NCBI GenBank assembly: GCA_002425225.1
Contig: DILV01000001.1
Coordinates: 1-53,784, forward strand
Length of the DNA stretch: 53,784 nucleotides
Origin: Thiothrix sp. UBA5583
Lineage (GTDB): Bacteria > Pseudomonadota > Gammaproteobacteria > Thiotrichales > Thiotrichaceae
Direction of reading: 5' to 3'
This document shows, in pieces, positions 36,922-50,322 of the stretch. Made by a program: the position numbers and the translations under genes. Numbering within the stretch: position 1 is the stretch's first letter; each line of letters begins with the position of its first letter. Under the pieces are notes generated by a model. That model had not been told where the DNA came from. It saw only the letters and a list, made by a program, of their open reading frames with translations, and made no database searches.

Positions 36922-37842
36922 ATGTTCCGCTATATCCTCAAACGCTCGCTAGGTGCGTTGCCCACTTTGCTGGTCATCATGACCCTGGCTTTTTTCCTGA
37001 TCCGTCTTGCTCCCGGTGGGCCGTTTGACAGTGAGCGCCCGGTATTGCCGGAAATTGCAGCTAATCTGGAGCGGGCTTACCACCTTGACCAACCTTTGCC
37101 TGTGCAATACGGCTATTACTTGCTGAACATATTGCAGGGCGACTTTGGCCCCTCGTTCAAATACAAGGATCACACGGTCAGTGAACTGATCGCGGAAGGT
37201 TTCCCGGTTTCCTTGCAACTGGGCTTGTCAGCCATGCTGCTGGCGTTGCTGGTAGGGATTCCGGCGGGGATGCTGGCTGCGCTGCGGCAAAACCAGCCGC
37301 TGGATCATGCGGTGATGGCCTTGGCGATGACGGGCATCACCATTCCCAATTTCGTGATGGCGCCGTTGCTGGCATTGGTATTTGGTGTTTTCTTGCACTG
37401 GTTGCCAGTCGCCGGGTGGGATGGTGGCTGGAAATCGGCAGTGTTGCCGGTGGTGGCACTGGCTTTGCCGCAGATTGCCTACGCTGCCCGCATGATGCGA
37501 GCCAGTATGCTGGAAACGCTGGGTAGCCCGCATATCCGCACTGCTTTCGCCAAGGGGTTGCCACTGCGATTGGTGTTGTGGCGGCATGTGCTGAAAGGGG
37601 CGTTGTTGCCACTGGTTTCCTGGCTGGGGCCTGCGACAGCAGCCATCATTACAGGCTCGGTGGTGATTGAGCAGATATTTTCGATTCCCGGTATCGGGCG
37701 GCATTTTGTGCAAGGGGCGCTGAACCGTGATTACACGCTGGTGATGGGAGTGGTGGTGTTCTACGGTGGTTTGATCATCGTGATGAATCTGCTGGTGGAT
37801 GTGGTGTATGGCCTGCTTGACCCGAGGGTGCGTTATGAATAA
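36922..37842 (+). CDS. oppB: Oligopeptide ABC transporter permease OppB
   Basis: A 306-aa inner-membrane permease with six hydrophobic segments. The N-terminal LGALPTLLVIMTLAFFLIRL is typical. The EAA loop that contacts the ATPase is in MLETLGSPHIRTAFAKGL, and VVIEQIFSIPGIG is a family signature. The stop overlaps the oppC start by 8 bp. Confidence 0.94.
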   Translation: MFRYILKRSLGALPTLLVIMTLAFFLIRLAPGGPFDSERPVLPEIAANLERAYHLDQPLPVQYGYYLLNILQGDFGPSFKYKDHTVSELIAEGFPVSLQLGLSAMLLALLVGIPAGMLAALRQNQPLDHAVMALAMTGITIPNFVMAPLLALVFGVFLHWLPVAGWDGGWKSAVLPVVALALPQIAYAARMMRASMLETLGSPHIRTAFAKGLPLRLVLWRHVLKGALLPLVSWLGPATAAIITGSVVIEQIFSIPGIGRHFVQGALNRDYTLVMGVVVFYGGLIIVMNLLVDVVYGLLDPRVRYE

Positions 37843-38683
37843 CGGCTTTTGGCACAAGGCGTGGCGGCGTCTGTTGCGCAACCGCATGGCAGTGGGCAGT
37901 GCGCTGGTCTTGCTGGCAATCGGTTTGCTGTGCCTGTTGGGGCCGCTATTCAGCCCACACCCTTATGATGAAATTTACTGGGACAGCATGGGAATTCCGC
38001 CGGACTGGGAAAACGGTTTCTGGTTCGGGACAGATGCCAACGGGCGCGACCTGTTTGTGCGTACCCTGATGGGGGGGCGCGTTTCGCTGATGGTAGGTCT
38101 GGCGGCAACGTCGGTCAGTTTGCTGATTGGCATCCTGTACGGGGCAAGCGCAGGTTATCTGGGAGGGCGTACCGATGCACTGATGATGCGTTTTGTGGAT
38201 GTGTTGTATGCCTTGCCATTCATGTTTTTTGTCATCTTACTGATGGTGTATTTTGGCCGTAGCATTTTCCTGATCTTTGTTGCCATCGGGGCGGTGGAAT
38301 GGCTGACCATGGCGCGGATTGTGCGCGGTCAGGCGTTGTCGCTGAAAGGGCGAGCGTTTGTGGAAGCGGCACGGGTCAGTGGCGTGAGCCATTTCGGTAT
38401 CATTCGCCGTCATATTGTGCCGAATACCCTAGGACAGGTGATCGTTTATGCGACATTGACAGTGCCGCAAGTGATTCTGTTTGAGTCTTTCTTGAGTTTT
38501 CTGGGGCTGGGCGTGCAGGAGCCGTTGACCAGTTGGGGTGTGCTGATTGCGGAAGGCGCACGCCAGATGGAAACAGAGCCGTGGATGCTGCTGTTCCCGG
38601 CTGGTTTTCTGGCGGTAACGCTGTTTTGCCTGAATTTTCTGGGGGATGGGTTGCGGGATGCACTTGATCCAAAGAGTTTGTGA
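37835..38683 (+). CDS. oppC: Oligopeptide ABC transporter permease OppC
   Basis: A 282-aa inner-membrane permease. It has the OppC_N segment (LLRNRMAVGSALVLLAIGL), FGTDANGRDLFVRTLMGG, the EAA loop FVEAARVSGVSHFGIIRRH, and the C-terminal FLGDGLRDALDP. The ATG at 37835 was preferred because it restores the normal N-terminus; upstream codons lie in oppB. No oppD or oppF follows, so the transporter depends on ATPases encoded elsewhere, possibly at 2143. Confidence 0.94.
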   Translation: MNNGFWHKAWRRLLRNRMAVGSALVLLAIGLLCLLGPLFSPHPYDEIYWDSMGIPPDWENGFWFGTDANGRDLFVRTLMGGRVSLMVGLAATSVSLLIGILYGASAGYLGGRTDALMMRFVDVLYALPFMFFVILLMVYFGRSIFLIFVAIGAVEWLTMARIVRGQALSLKGRAFVEAARVSGVSHFGIIRRHIVPNTLGQVIVYATLTVPQVILFESFLSFLGLGVQEPLTSWGVLIAEGARQMETEPWMLLFPAGFLAVTLFCLNFLGDGLRDALDPKSL

Positions 38684-38721
38684 GGTTGATTGTAATAATT
38701 ACGCGCAAACCACTTGATAAA
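38684..38721. other. Start of a 417-bp non-coding stretch before tsaD
   Basis: From here to 39100 no protein gene is visible. The stretch is filled by two apparent promoter/terminator pairs listed below. Confidence 0.5.
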
Positions 38722-38751
38722 TTGGATTAATTGCTTTGTATTGTCTATAAT
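38722..38751 (+). promoter_or_regulatory. Likely promoter of small RNA candidate 1
   Basis: TTGGAT (38722-38727) and a perfect TATAAT (38746-38751) are 18 bp apart in an AT-rich stretch. Transcription would start near 38758. Confidence 0.5.
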
Positions 38752-38756
38752 TTGTT

Positions 38757-38848
38757 CGTCACTGGCCTTGCGAGGGTGGTGGCGATTTAAGTGGCACGTC
38801 ATGGTCACTTTATGTACCTTTAGGCGCAGTTGTTCTGCGCCTTTTTTT
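38757..38848 (+). ncRNA. Candidate small RNA 1 (about 90 nt)
   Basis: The interval from the predicted start to a strong terminator contains no reading frame of useful size. It holds a stem (TAAGTG with CACTTA, one bulge) near 38790-38816 and then the terminator hairpin. I do not recognise the family. The support is the combination of a consensus -10, short length and a textbook terminator. Confidence 0.42.
38822..38848 (+). terminator. Terminator of small RNA candidate 1 or of oppBC
   Basis: AGGCGCAG/CTGCGCCT forms an 8-bp stem with a 5-nt loop, followed by T residues. Confidence 0.88.
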
Positions 38849-38887
38849 CATCTTCTCAAATGCAGTCTGGTGAGACTATAATGTTCC

Positions 38888-39022
38888 CATTGTTATTCAG
38901 CGTTTCGATGTGGTTACAACTAAAATCAATGGACTAGATCAGCATCGCACTTCCAAAGTTTCCGTAGAGCGTTTTGGTTTGATTAACGCAAATTGGGGGA
39001 AAAGAACCTTTCCCCCTTTTTT
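38888..39022 (+). ncRNA. Candidate small RNA 2 (about 135 nt)
   Basis: A TATAAT at 38877-38882 has no clear -35, but a second strong terminator follows at 38995-39022. With the first terminator just upstream, this one must serve a transcript starting between them. No protein-coding frame of note is present. Weaker than candidate 1. Confidence 0.33.
38995..39022 (+). terminator. Second terminator before tsaD
   Basis: GGGGGAAA/TTTCCCCC with a 6-nt loop is followed by six T residues. Confidence 0.85.
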
Positions 39023-39100
39023 ATTGAGCACAGATGCCCTTGCCGCTGTTTCCAGTATAATGGCTCCCTTGTTCCACTTTCCTGACTGTTCGATACCATC

Positions 39101-40105
39101 ATGCGTGTTTTGGGGATAGAGAGTTCCTGCGACGAAACCGGCGTCGCCATTTACGATACTGAGCGTGGTTTGCTGGCACATCGCTTGTTCAGCCAGATTG
39201 CCATGCACGCCGAATACGGTGGTGTAGTACCAGAGCTGGCTTCCCGCGACCATATTCGCCGGGTACTCCCCCTGTTGCGTGAAGTATTGGCAGATTGCGG
39301 CCTAAACCTCAATGATTTGGATGGTGTGGCTTACACCTCAGGTCCTGGGTTGATTGGTGCTTTAATGACGGGGGCGGCTATTGCCCGTTCACTGGCTTGG
39401 GGGCTAGGTATTCCGGCAGTCGGTGTACATCATATGGAAGGCCATTTGCTGGCTCCCATGCTGGAAGAAACGCCACCGGAACTGCCATTTGTTGCCTTGC
39501 TGGTGTCGGGCGGGCATACCCTGTTGGTGGATGTGCCCCAGATTGGTGAATACCGCATTCTGGGCGAAAGCGTGGATGATGCTGCCGGGGAAGCCTTCGA
39601 CAAAACCGCCAAGCTACTAGGGTTGGCTTACCCTGGTGGGCCATTGCTGGCAAAACTGGCGGAGCGGGGTAGACCGGGAATCTACAGGTTTCCACGTCCG
39701 ATGGTGGATCGCCCCGGTTGCGATTTCAGTTTCAGCGGGCTGAAAACCTTTTCGCTGACAACCTGGCAGAACTCGGGGCAAACGGAACAGGACAAAGCTG
39801 ATATTGCGCTGGCTTTTGAAGAAGCGGTGGTTGATACCCTGTTTATCAAATGCCGTCGGGCGCTGGAGCAGGCGGGGCGCAGGCGGCTGGTGGTTGCTGG
39901 CGGAGTAGGAGCCAACCGCCGCTTGCGGGCGCGGCTGGCGGAATTGAACGCTGCCGTGTATTTCCCGCGTCTGGCTTTTTGTACGGATAACGGCGCGATG
40001 ATCGCTTATGCCGGGGCTATCCGCTTGCAGGCGGGGGCGAGTGAGGCGGCGGTGATTCAGGCACGCCCGCGCTGGCCTTTGACCGAATTGTTGCCTCCCG
40101 CATGA
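39101..40105 (+). CDS. tsaD: tRNA N6-threonylcarbamoyladenosine synthase subunit TsaD
   Basis: Transfers the threonylcarbamoyl group to A37 of ANN-decoding tRNAs together with TsaB and TsaE. The 334-aa protein starts [14 protein letters not shown] and has the metal-binding HHMEGH and the SGGHT and [14 protein letters not shown] nucleotide-binding motifs of the ASKHA fold. The usual divergent rpsU gene is not present upstream. Its stop overlaps the next gene as ATGA. Confidence 0.97.
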   Translation: MRVLGIESSCDETGVAIYDTERGLLAHRLFSQIAMHAEYGGVVPELASRDHIRRVLPLLREVLADCGLNLNDLDGVAYTSGPGLIGALMTGAAIARSLAWGLGIPAVGVHHMEGHLLAPMLEETPPELPFVALLVSGGHTLLVDVPQIGEYRILGESVDDAAGEAFDKTAKLLGLAYPGGPLLAKLAERGRPGIYRFPRPMVDRPGCDFSFSGLKTFSLTTWQNSGQTEQDKADIALAFEEAVVDTLFIKCRRALEQAGRRRLVVAGGVGANRRLRARLAELNAAVYFPRLAFCTDNGAMIAYAGAIRLQAGASEAAVIQARPRWPLTELLPPA

Positions 40106-41109
40106 GCCTGTCCAGACCACACCTGTATTTTTACCTTCCCGGTTTGTTCCAGCCGCTGATGTTGTGGCGCAAGGATTTTGCCTTTCAGCCAGTAGCAGAC
40201 AGTTTTCTCAGACTGTGTGCCAGCGTAGAGACGCAACAACTGCCGGTTATTGGGCTGGAAAACACCTTGTTGTCCTGTCTGGGGCATCCTGCCGGGGCAG
40301 AAATCCCGTTTGCCCATTATCGCTACCAACTGGATTTTGCCGCGTTGCCGGAACAACCACTCATGTGCGCAGACCCCGTGTTTTTGCAAAGCGGCATTGA
40401 TCAGGTATTACTCCGGCCTGAATTGCCAATGCTGGCCATGGATGCGGTCACTGAATTGCTGTATGTCCTGAACAAACATCTGGCTGAGGACGGTTTGCAA
40501 CTGTGTGCTGCCTACCCGCAGCGCTGGTATTTGTGTGGGGAAAAGGTGGCTGATCCTGACCTGCGCACTACGCCGCTGTCACAAGCCTTGGGTCAGGGTA
40601 TTTTTCCACTCTTGCCGCAAGGTAACAAACGCTACTGGCATCGCCTGTTGAATGAAATCCAGATGGTACTGCATAGCCATGGTAATATGAGTACTAATGC
40701 ACTGTGGTTGTGGGGTGCTGCCGCAGCTTCCCACCAGCCTGGCTTGCAAATGCAGGCGGGGTTTGTCGGTTCCAGCATAACAGCCAAAGCCCTTGCACAT
40801 GCGGGCGATATTGATCATCAAGCTGCGGATAAATTGGCAGAATGCCGTTTTGAATCAGGTGATTACTACATTATTCTTGAAGAACTACTGCTTCCTGCGG
40901 TGAGTGATAACCCACAGCAATGGCAGCAAGCCATGCATGAACTGGCAGAAAACTGGTTTTTGCCTGCGCTCAATGGGCTGAAATCCGGCAAGTTTGAAGT
41001 CAGCCTGAGCAGTTGTGATGGGCGAATACTGCATTGTCAGCCACCATCTTCATGGAAATTCTGGCAAACCAGAGCCGCTAGCTGGGATCAACTGCTTCAA
41101 TCCGCGTAA
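40102..41109 (+). CDS. COG4255/RpfE-like conserved protein
   Basis: A 335-aa protein that resembles a conserved family (COG4255, including Xanthomonas RpfE), sometimes labelled a phosphoglycerate-mutase-like protein. Recognisable stretches are the RWYLCGEK region, [12 protein letters not shown] and ALWLWGAA. The latter two are characteristic of the family as I recall it. The biochemical role is unknown. It is translationally coupled to tsaD. Its last 32 bp overlap the end of the convergent xseA gene. Confidence 0.65.
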   Translation: MSLSRPHLYFYLPGLFQPLMLWRKDFAFQPVADSFLRLCASVETQQLPVIGLENTLLSCLGHPAGAEIPFAHYRYQLDFAALPEQPLMCADPVFLQSGIDQVLLRPELPMLAMDAVTELLYVLNKHLAEDGLQLCAAYPQRWYLCGEKVADPDLRTTPLSQALGQGIFPLLPQGNKRYWHRLLNEIQMVLHSHGNMSTNALWLWGAAAASHQPGLQMQAGFVGSSITAKALAHAGDIDHQAADKLAECRFESGDYYIILEELLLPAVSDNPQQWQQAMHELAENWFLPALNGLKSGKFEVSLSSCDGRILHCQPPSSWKFWQTRAASWDQLLQSA

Positions 41110-42430
41110 CAATACTCTCGAAACGACCATCCTGTAACTGGACAGCCACCGTTTGCCCCAGCCTTAGCGGTGCGATACTGCGTACAAGCTGGTGGTTATC
41201 CGCATGACGCACGATGCTGTAACCCCGTTCTAGGGTTGCCAACGGGCTGAATGCGTGAAGTTGACCTGCCTGCATTTGCAAGCGATTACGGGCTTTTTCC
41301 AGATGCTGATGTACTTGTAGGCTCAGGTATTGCTGAGCACGCGCCAGTTGTTCGCGCTGCTGGCGAATTTTTCTCTCAGGTGTTTGTGCCTGTAAACGGG
41401 TGCGCTGATTATCCAGTCGGGTTTGTTGAACTTGCAGATGGCGATTGAGGGCAGCTTGCAGGCGCATGTCCAGTTCATCCAGCCGTTGTACTTTCTGTTG
41501 CAAACGGTTGGTGGGGCGCTGGTTTGTCAGCCGTTGTTGCAGGCGTTGCAGGTGTTCGTCCAGCCGTTGCATCCGGCGCTGCTGGTTGCGCGATAGTTGT
41601 GCGGACAGGCGTTGCAGATGGGTTTGCAAGGTTGCCATATCCGGGCTGACTAGCTCGGCAGCCGCCGAAGGGGTTGGTGCACGCCGGTCTGCGACAAAAT
41701 CGGCGATGGTAAAGTCGATTTCATGCCCGACACCACTGATGACCGGGATGCGGCAGGCATGAATGGCTTGGGCAACCATTTCTTCGTTGAATGACCATAA
41801 GTCTTCGATGGAGCCGCCGCCACGCGCCAAAATCAGTACATCGCAACGCTGTTCACGTTCTGCCTGACGGATAGCTTGCACAATCTGTTCTTTGGAGCCT
41901 TCGCCTTGTACCAGCACCGGGTAAACTAGGACGGGAATTTGCGGGCAGCGGCGTTGCAGCACGTTGAGAATGTCACGGATAGCAGCGCCAGTTGGGGAGG
42001 TAATGACGCCGATACAGCGCGGAAATGTGGGCAATACCTGTTTGTGTGCTTCAGCAAACAGCCCTTGTGCCTGCAATTTATGTTTGAGTTCCTCAAATTG
42101 CCGTTGTAATGCGCCGATTCCGGCATCTTCCATCTGTTCGATGATGAACTGGAACTCGCCACGTGGTTCGTACAGGCCAACCTTGCCCCGGACGAGTACT
42201 TTCAGGCCGTTGCGTGGGTTGGCTTTCAGATAAGCGCTACGGTTGCGGAACATGGCGCAGCGTACCTGTGCACTGGCGTCTTTCAGGCTGAAGTACAAAT
42301 GACCCGATGCGGCACGGGTGAAGTTGGATATTTCACCTTCGACCCATAAGGCAGGGAAACCTTGCGTCAGCAACTGGCTGACTTCGTTGTTAAGCTGGGA
42401 AATGCTGAGGATGGTGCGTTCTGTTGGCAT
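41078..42430 (-). CDS. xseA: Exodeoxyribonuclease VII large subunit
   Basis: With XseB, degrades single-stranded DNA into oligonucleotides. The 450-aa protein has the N-terminal OB fold (ALWVEGEISNFTRAASGHLYF), the nuclease core (GVITSPTGAAIRDIL, LILARGGGSIEDLWSFN, GHEIDFTIADFVADRRAPTPSAAAE), and a long coiled coil (about 280-400) before the conserved LATLERGYSIV. The ATG at 42430 is chosen because earlier in-frame codons lie within the terminator of the upstream gene. No obvious Shine-Dalgarno site is present. xseB is not in the window. Confidence 0.95.
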   Translation of the reverse strand: MPTERTILSISQLNNEVSQLLTQGFPALWVEGEISNFTRAASGHLYFSLKDASAQVRCAMFRNRSAYLKANPRNGLKVLVRGKVGLYEPRGEFQFIIEQMEDAGIGALQRQFEELKHKLQAQGLFAEAHKQVLPTFPRCIGVITSPTGAAIRDILNVLQRRCPQIPVLVYPVLVQGEGSKEQIVQAIRQAEREQRCDVLILARGGGSIEDLWSFNEEMVAQAIHACRIPVISGVGHEIDFTIADFVADRRAPTPSAAAELVSPDMATLQTHLQRLSAQLSRNQQRRMQRLDEHLQRLQQRLTNQRPTNRLQQKVQRLDELDMRLQAALNRHLQVQQTRLDNQRTRLQAQTPERKIRQQREQLARAQQYLSLQVHQHLEKARNRLQMQAGQLHAFSPLATLERGYSIVRHADNHQLVRSIAPLRLGQTVAVQLQDGRFESIVTRIEAVDPS

Positions 42431-42444
42431 GGGGAAAGCCTGAC

Positions 42445-42472
42445 AAAAAAGCCGGGACGTGCCCGGCTTTTT
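42445..42472 (-). terminator. Terminator after the SoxK-like gene
   Basis: AAGCCGGG/CCCGGCTT with a 5-nt loop has T-tracts on both sides. It ends transcription of the 136-aa protein gene before xseA. Confidence 0.85.
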
Positions 42473-42489
42473 CGGCATCGTGCCGTAAC

Positions 42490-42900
42490 TTAGATGCGTG
42501 GTGCTGCTTTTTTGGCAGCTTCAGCTTGATCCTGACCTGCTTTGCCAGACTTTTCAACTTTCTTGGCGATTTTCAGGGCTTTCTCTTTGTCACCTTCGTT
42601 GGCTGCTTTGATTGCACCTTCTAGATGCTGGGACATGGTTTTGCCATCCATATACCATTCAAAACCGGCTTTCTTGGCAGCAGCATTGGCAGCATCGGCT
42701 GCTTCGATCGCAGCTTTGACTTCAGGGTCTGCATCCGCCTTGAGCTCGACCTTTTCTTCAGCAGGCTTGGCGTCTGCTTTGGCTGCTGGAGCGGCTGCGG
42801 CTTCGGCAGGCTTGGCATCCGCTGCTTTTTTCTCTTCAGCGATGGCAACAGATGTCAGCAGGGAAAGTGCTGAAGCAACAAACAGTGCTTTTAAACTCAT
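42490..42900 (-). CDS. Small periplasmic protein resembling SoxXA-binding protein SoxK
   Basis: A 136-aa exported protein. The signal peptide is about 1-22 (ends SVAIA). It is followed by a 40-residue Ala/Lys/Glu/Pro-rich linker and a helical domain. The domain has AAKKAGFEWYMDGKTM, then AIKAANEGDKEKALKIAKK and a Gln- and Ala-rich end. That pattern (GxEWxxxGK followed by A..GD..KA..LA) is what I recall of SoxXA-binding proteins (SoxK/TusX) of sulfur-oxidising bacteria. No other sox gene is in the window, so the link to thiosulfate oxidation is an inference. GAGGAGG lies 8 nt before the ATG. The gene is divergent from guaB. Confidence 0.6.
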   Translation of the reverse strand: MSLKALFVASALSLLTSVAIAEEKKAADAKPAEAAAAPAAKADAKPAEEKVELKADADPEVKAAIEAADAANAAAKKAGFEWYMDGKTMSQHLEGAIKAANEGDKEKALKIAKKVEKSGKAGQDQAEAAKKAAPRI

Positions 42901-42982
42901 CGAAAAAATCCTCCTCTCTAGAACATACATTAGTGAGATAAGTCAGGATTTCCTGAAATATCTGACGCGGTATTGATAGCAG

Positions 42983-43011
42983 TTTACCGCTTCAAGGTCA
43001 AACTCTATAAT
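42983..43011 (+). promoter_or_regulatory. Likely sigma70 promoter of guaB
   Basis: TTTACC (42983-42988) and a perfect TATAAT (43006-43011) are 17 bp apart, 35 bp upstream of the guaB ATG. Confidence 0.65.
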
Positions 43012-43013
43012 GA

Positions 43014-44507
<1,494 letters not shown>

Positions 44508-44515
44508 TTTTATTT

Positions 44516-44553
44516 CCCCCACCCCCAGCCCCTCTCCCTCAAGGCGAGAGGGG
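44516..44553. repeat. REP-like GC-rich palindrome between guaB and guaA
   Basis: A CCCCCACCCCCAGCC lead-in is followed by CCCCTCTC (44529-44536) pairing with GAGAGGGG (44546-44553). This short motif is of a kind that recurs between genes in many bacterial genomes. Only one copy is in the window, so the repeat status is from memory. Confidence 0.6.
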
Positions 44554-44568
44554 AGCAAGAGAGTTGTC

Positions 44569-46146
44569 ATGACACAAAATATTCATGCGGATCGGGTGCT
44601 GATCCTTGATTTTGGTTCCCAGTACACGCAGTTGATTGCCCGTCGGGTGCGCGAAGTGGGTGTTTACTGTGAAATTTATCCGTGGGATGTAGAAGCGGAA
44701 GCTGTTGCGTCCTTTGGAGCCAAAGGCATCATCCTGTCTGGCGGTCCCGAATCCGTGACCGACGCCGAACCACCGCGTGCGCCTGATACGGTGTTTGCGT
44801 TGGGTGTGCCGGTACTGGGCATTTGTTACGGGATGCAGACCATGGCGGCGCAACTGGGCGGCAAGGTGGAGGCATCCAGCCATTGCGAATTCGGTTACGC
44901 GCAAGTCCGCGCCCGTGGTCACACTGAGTTACTGCGTGAAATTGAAGACCATGTATCCCCGGACGGTTTCGGCTTGCTGGATGTATGGATGTCGCACGGC
45001 GATAAAGTCACGGTAATGCCGGAAGGTTTCAAACTGATGGCGAGTACCGATTCTGCACCGATAGCGGGGATGGCAGATGAAAGTCGCAAGCTCTACGCGC
45101 TGCAATTCCACCCGGAAGTGACCCATACCAAACAGGGCAAGCGCATCCTGCAACGTTTCGTGCGCGACATTTGCGGTTGTGAAGGGCTGTGGACGACCGC
45201 CAACATCATTGAAGACAACATCCGCAGTGTGCGTGAGAAAGTGGGTTCCGATGAAGTGATCCTCGGTCTGTCTGGCGGGGTGGATTCTTCCGTGGTTGCC
45301 GCGCTGTTGCATAAAGCCATTGGCGAGCAGTTGACCTGCGTGTTTGTCGATACTGGCTTGCTGCGTTACCGCGAAGGCGACCAGGTGATGGCGATGTTCG
45401 CTGAGCATATGGGGGTGAAAGTCATCCGTGTGGATGCGGAAAGCCGTTTCCTTGCTGCCCTTGCAGGCGTCACTGACCCGGAGAAAAAGCGCAAGATCAT
45501 CGGTGGCCTGTTCATCGACATCTTCGACGAAGAATCTGCCAAGCTGACTTCCGCCAAATGGCTGGCACAAGGCACGATTTACCCGGATGTAATCGAATCT
45601 GCCGGGGCAAAAACTGGCAAGGCGCACCTGATCAAGTCGCACCACAATGTCGGTGGCTTGCCGGAAAACATGAAGCTGGGGCTGGTCGAACCGCTGCGTG
45701 AACTGTTCAAGGATGAAGTGCGCGTGATGGGGGTGGAACTTGGCTTGCCACCAGAAATGGTTTACCGCCATCCATTCCCTGGCCCTGGCCTGGGCGTGCG
45801 TATCCTTGGCGAAGTGAAAAAGGAATATGCCGACCTGCTGCGTCTGGCTGACCACATTTTCATTGAGGAACTGCGCAAACATGATCTGTACGACAAGACT
45901 TCGCAGGCATTTGCGGTGTTCCTGCCGGTAAAATCGGTTGGGGTGACGGGCGATGGGCGTCGTTATGATTACGTGATTGCGTTGCGGGCGGTGGAAACCA
46001 TCGACTTTATGACGGCACGTTGGGCACATTTGCCGTATGAGTTGCTGGATTTGCTGTCGCGGCGGATTATCAATGAAATACGTGGGGTTTCGCGGGTGGT
46101 TTATGATATTTCGGGTAAACCACCGGCTACGATTGAGTGGGAGTGA
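44569..46146 (+). CDS. guaA: GMP synthase (glutamine-hydrolysing)
   Basis: Converts XMP to GMP using glutamine and ATP. The 525-aa protein has the class I amidotransferase domain (about 1-205; Cys in GICYGMQTM, His and Glu in [10 protein letters not shown]) and the ATP-pyrophosphatase domain ([13 protein letters not shown]). The C-terminal dimerisation domain ends in [17 protein letters not shown], as in E. coli. The REP-like element is directly upstream. Confidence 0.98.
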   Translation: MTQNIHADRVLILDFGSQYTQLIARRVREVGVYCEIYPWDVEAEAVASFGAKGIILSGGPESVTDAEPPRAPDTVFALGVPVLGICYGMQTMAAQLGGKVEASSHCEFGYAQVRARGHTELLREIEDHVSPDGFGLLDVWMSHGDKVTVMPEGFKLMASTDSAPIAGMADESRKLYALQFHPEVTHTKQGKRILQRFVRDICGCEGLWTTANIIEDNIRSVREKVGSDEVILGLSGGVDSSVVAALLHKAIGEQLTCVFVDTGLLRYREGDQVMAMFAEHMGVKVIRVDAESRFLAALAGVTDPEKKRKIIGGLFIDIFDEESAKLTSAKWLAQGTIYPDVIESAGAKTGKAHLIKSHHNVGGLPENMKLGLVEPLRELFKDEVRVMGVELGLPPEMVYRHPFPGPGLGVRILGEVKKEYADLLRLADHIFIEELRKHDLYDKTSQAFAVFLPVKSVGVTGDGRRYDYVIALRAVETIDFMTARWAHLPYELLDLLSRRIINEIRGVSRVVYDISGKPPATIEWE

Positions 46147-46336
46147 GGCACGTGAATGGCGTTTGCGACTTGCTGGTGGTTTGGAACGTGATGTTCACAA
46201 GACGTTTTTAGCATGGGCGTGCCTGATTTTCATGCCAGTGATTGGGTTTGTGCTGGTGCTAGGAGCGTTGCTGTATTTCCTGTGGTGTAGCCGCAACCAT
46301 TTTGCCACTGGGGGGAATACCTCATTTATGGGGTAA
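46103..46336 (+). CDS. Possible small membrane protein
   Basis: A frame of up to 77 aa that overlaps the end of guaA in another frame and continues 190 bp beyond it. It contains a strongly hydrophobic segment ([20 protein letters not shown]) flanked by charged residues. The start is uncertain: an ATG at 46103 lies within guaA, and several TTG codons occur further on. There is no good ribosome site. It is the only candidate in the 235-bp gap before uvrA and may be spurious. Confidence 0.3.
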   Translation: MIFRVNHRLRLSGSEAREWRLRLAGGLERDVHKTFLAWACLIFMPVIGFVLVLGALLYFLWCSRNHFATGGNTSFMG

Positions 46337-46381
46337 ACCTGCTAGAATCCGCACTTTGCCAACACAAACCCGACTAGCCTC

Positions 46382-49201
<2,820 letters not shown>

Positions 49202-49230
49202 ATCTCCCCGATAAACAAGCTGATGGATAT

Positions 49231-50193
49231 TTATGGCTGCGTTAACATTTCCTGAAACTCAGGGCTAAAGTTTCGCAAAATCGTATCGGGGTCTGTGGAG
49301 TCAAACATAATATTCTGGCAGTCGTAGTAGAAACTGCGGATTGCGGTTTCGAGCGGCATTTTGTCGTTGATGCGTTGTTGCAGGATTTTTCTGCCTAATC
49401 GAAGTAACATCATGGGGTTAGCGAGTGGCTCTATTTTCTCGGAATAGAATTCGGCAACCTGTCGGCACAGCTCAATGTTGCGGATTTCTAGGAAAATATC
49501 ACCTTCACTTTCCTGCAAGATGGGGGCAAGCACAATGATTAGCTCTTTCTTGGGGAAAAATTCCATATTGGCAAAGCGGCTCAGGGTTGGGTAGGCGTGG
49601 CGTGAGAAGAACACAATGTTTTTCTTGTTCAGGCTACCTTTTTTGGTTGGGTCAAAATACTCAATGTAGCGCGTCAGGATGTCTATCCGTTTTTGCAGAG
49701 TGTAGCGGCTGGAGACAGAAAACAGGAAGTTGATGTAAGCATCCAGCGTGTAGAATTCCCTGTTCTCGAAGCTGGGTTGGTTGAACTGCTCTTGCCGCAA
49801 CGGTTGGCTATCCGTGTAAAACAGGAAAGAGGGGAATTGCCCAAAGGCAAGAATCCTTCCTTCATGTTCCAACTCTGTCAGATAAGCATCGCTTTCTGCT
49901 TCACTGGCAAATGCTCGTACACTAATGCCTTCGCCTTCCACACAGTAGTGTTGTAACTCCGACTTGAGCAGTTCGTGAGGTTGACGGTGGAAGAGCTTAG
50001 CCATAACCAGCAACTCAATGATACTTAAAGTTTTGTCGCCTGAAAGCAACTCGGAAATACGCGATTGATGTATCTGCTCAATCCCGAAGCGTTGCAGTTC
50101 CTCAGTCATTGCTTGGGCTAGTGTAGTCTGGCTTTTAGGAAAGTACTTGATGCGTTCAGTTTTCAGTAGTGTGTGGTCTTGTGGGATGTACAT
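49231..50193 (-). CDS. Xre-type regulator with large C-terminal domain
   Basis: A 320-aa protein. Residues about 24-75 form a Cro/CI-like helix-turn-helix (TLAQAMTEELQRFGI, HQSRISELLSGDKTLSIIEL). The remaining 245 residues are a mixed alpha-beta domain of a kind I do not recognise. It ends in a helical part around NPMMLLRLGRKILQQRI. It is divergent from the large secreted hydrolase gene, sharing a 247-bp control region with operator-like repeats over its own promoter. It may control itself and the hydrolase. Confidence 0.72.
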   Translation of the reverse strand: MYIPQDHTLLKTERIKYFPKSQTTLAQAMTEELQRFGIEQIHQSRISELLSGDKTLSIIELLVMAKLFHRQPHELLKSELQHYCVEGEGISVRAFASEAESDAYLTELEHEGRILAFGQFPSFLFYTDSQPLRQEQFNQPSFENREFYTLDAYINFLFSVSSRYTLQKRIDILTRYIEYFDPTKKGSLNKKNIVFFSRHAYPTLSRFANMEFFPKKELIIVLAPILQESEGDIFLEIRNIELCRQVAEFYSEKIEPLANPMMLLRLGRKILQQRINDKMPLETAIRSFYYDCQNIMFDSTDPDTILRNFSPEFQEMLTQP

Positions 50194-50202
50194 GCACTAT
50201 CC

Positions 50203-50239
50203 AATCAGGTTTACTATAGATAAATCTGATTATAGATAA
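50203..50239. promoter_or_regulatory. Operator-like repeats over the regulator promoter
   Basis: An inverted repeat AATCAG/CTGATT (50203-50208 and 50226-50231) and a direct repeat TATAGATAA (50215-50223 and 50231-50239) overlap the -10 region of the regulator gene. This arrangement suits self-repression. Confidence 0.45.
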
Positions 50240-50257
50240 TGCCCATCTGGCTGACAA
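50229..50257 (-). promoter_or_regulatory. Promoter of the Xre-type regulator
   Basis: On the minus strand TTGTCA (50257-50252) and a perfect TATAAT (50234-50229) are 17 bp apart. Confidence 0.65.
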
Positions 50258-50322
50258 ATAAATAATCAATTAATTTTCCTAATTAACGAGTTTTTCCTGT
50301 TAAATATAATTAAGCCATATCG

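Noticed and set aside
38684-39100. tRNA gene or rpsU in the gap before tsaD
   Set aside because: No cloverleaf-forming segment or T-loop motif was found and no S21-like frame exists on either strand.
42431-42478. N-terminal extension of xseA upstream of the ATG at 42430
   Set aside because: Those codons lie within the terminator hairpin of the upstream gene and have no counterpart in the E. coli protein.
44929-46029. Long minus-strand open frame (about 366 codons) opposite guaA
   Set aside because: Antisense shadow of guaA with biased, low-complexity composition and no motif.
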